The position numbers and the translations under genes are program-made. From Gammaproteobacteria bacterium (GTDB taxonomy: Bacteria; Pseudomonadota; Gammaproteobacteria; Steroidobacterales; Steroidobacteraceae): 15,041 nt of DNA. Location: contig VBNP01000125.1 of assembly GCA_005877965.1 (NCBI GenBank), positions 1 through 15,041 on the forward strand. The letters are read 5' to 3'. This document shows, in pieces, positions 14,167 to 15,041 of the stretch. The notes beneath the pieces were generated by a model that saw only the letters and a program-made list of their open reading frames with translations, had not been told where the DNA came from and ran no database searches. Within the stretch, counting starts at the first letter, position 1. Each line of letters opens with the position of its first letter.

Positions 14167-15041
14167 GTGTTAGGCCAGGCTTCACGAGCCGTGTTTCTGA
14201 GCTACGCCTCTCAGGATGCCGAGGCGGCACGGCGCATTTGCGCGGCGCTGCGGGGCGCGGGTATCGAGGTATGGTTCGATCAGAGCGAGCTTCGCGGCGG
14301 TGATGTGTGGGACCAGAAGATCCGCCAGCAGATCCGCGATTGCGCGCTGTTCGTGCCGATCATCTCCGCGAACACCGCCTCGCGCGGGGAGGGCTACTTC
14401 CGCCTCGAATGGGGGCTCGCCGACCAGCGTACCCACATGATGGCGCGCAACAGGACCCTCATTGTTCCGGTGTGTGTAGACACGACCCCCGATGCCGGCG
14501 CGGACGTGCCGGAGTCATTCCTGCGCGTGCAATGGACGCGCCTTCCCGGAGGCACGACGCCGCGCGCCTTTGTCGAGCGGATTGCGACTCTTCTGGGGAC
14601 CTCCGTGGTCAATGCCCCGGCGCCGGCAGAGCTCGGCATGCCGGTCAGCCCCGGGCTGCCGTCGCAGGTCGCCGCGACATCACGGCGCACGCGCCTCATC
14701 GTCGCCAGCCTGCTCGTGGCGGCGCTGATAACAGCCCTCGTCGCATGGCAGTCGTGGCGGATGATGAGCGACAGACCGAGGGCACCGGATGCCTCCGGTG
14801 GCTCCATGGATAAGTCAGTCGCTGTCCTGCCATTCGCCGACATGAGCGAGAAGCACGATCAGGAGTACTTCTCCGACGGCCTTGCCGAAGAGTTGATCGA
14901 CGTCCTGACGAGAATTCCCGATCTGCGCGTCCCCGCGCGTACCTCTTCGTTTTCGTTCAAGGGCAAGGCGACCACAGTCGGTGAGATCGCGCGTGCTCTG
15001 GGGGTCACGCACGTGCTCGAGGGCAGCGTGCGCAAGTCAGG
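14167..15041 (+). CDS. TIR domain - transmembrane - TolB-like domain protein (3' end outside window)
   Basis: The first 291 codons of a gene that runs off the window. Residues 7-143 form a TIR domain: AVFLSYASQDAEAA (strand A and helix A), GIEVWFDQSELRGGD (BB-loop region), IRDCALFVPIISANT, then YFRLEW with E81 where TIR NADases carry their catalytic glutamate. A single membrane span lies at about 176-195, preceded by RRTR, suggesting the TIR domain is cytosolic and the rest periplasmic. From 217 a TolB N-terminal/FlgO-like domain begins (SVAVLPFADMS, EYFSDGLAEELIDVLTRIPDLRVPARTSSFSFKG, VTHVLEGSVRKS). In this family it is usually followed by TPR repeats, which would lie beyond the window. The start is GTG 14167. 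Substrate, trigger and NADase activity are unknown; signalling or stress/phage response is an inference. Confidence 0.88.
   Translation, partial: MLGQASRAVFLSYASQDAEAARRICAALRGAGIEVWFDQSELRGGDVWDQKIRQQIRDCALFVPIISANTASRGEGYFRLEWGLADQRTHMMARNRTLIVPVCVDTTPDAGADVPESFLRVQWTRLPGGTTPRAFVERIATLLGTSVVNAPAPAELGMPVSPGLPSQVAATSRRTRLIVASLLVAALITALVAWQSWRMMSDRPRAPDASGGSMDKSVAVLPFADMSEKHDQEYFSDGLAEELIDVLTRIPDLRVPARTSSFSFKGKATTVGEIARALGVTHVLEGSVRKS

Noticed and set aside
1..15041. tRNA, rRNA, CRISPR array, transposase or att site
   Set aside because: None was recognised on reading both strands; no regularly spaced repeats or transposase motifs were found.

Overview
The window is GC-rich DNA from a bacterium that looks like a gammaproteobacterium. 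The strongest evidence is gene order: iscA, ndk, rlmN, pilF, rodZ, hisS, yfgM, bamB and der all run on the + strand, matching the conserved block seen in Pseudomonas and relatives. Compared with that block, hscB-hscA-fdx-iscX (between iscA and ndk) and ispG (between rodZ and hisS) are missing here. High GC, a tricorn-like S41 protease and a TIR/TolB-type membrane protein would fit a Steroidobacter/Nevskiales-like lineage, but that placement is an inference.

Left half (1-8137): housekeeping DNA. The 3' end of iscA is followed by a 215-base gap with hairpins and a candidate sigma70-type promoter. Seven genes then follow ndk in a very tight chain, with 4-base ATGA overlaps or gaps of 1-30 bases, so all eight are probably one transcript. 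They cover nucleotide balance (ndk), rRNA/tRNA methylation (rlmN), type IV pilus assembly (pilF), cell shape (rodZ), tRNA charging (hisS), envelope protein handling (yfgM, bamB) and 50S ribosome maturation (der).

Middle (8162-12719, minus strand): convergent with der. A DUF4143-type ATPase lies upstream of a large secreted tricorn-like S41 peptidase. The peptidase has its own good ribosome binding site and carries a charged, repeat-bearing linker. The ATPase start codon sits one base from a perfect 16-bp palindrome.

Right end (12720-15041): accessory DNA, with lower GC in the DUF3667 gene. It holds a fragment of an AraC-type regulator C-terminus, a DUF3667 zinc-ribbon membrane protein (minus strand) and a 370-base gap with a tandem repeat. 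Divergently transcribed from there is a gene that runs off the window edge, encoding an N-terminal TIR domain, one membrane span and a TolB-like domain. No rRNA, tRNA, CRISPR array or insertion-sequence transposase was seen.
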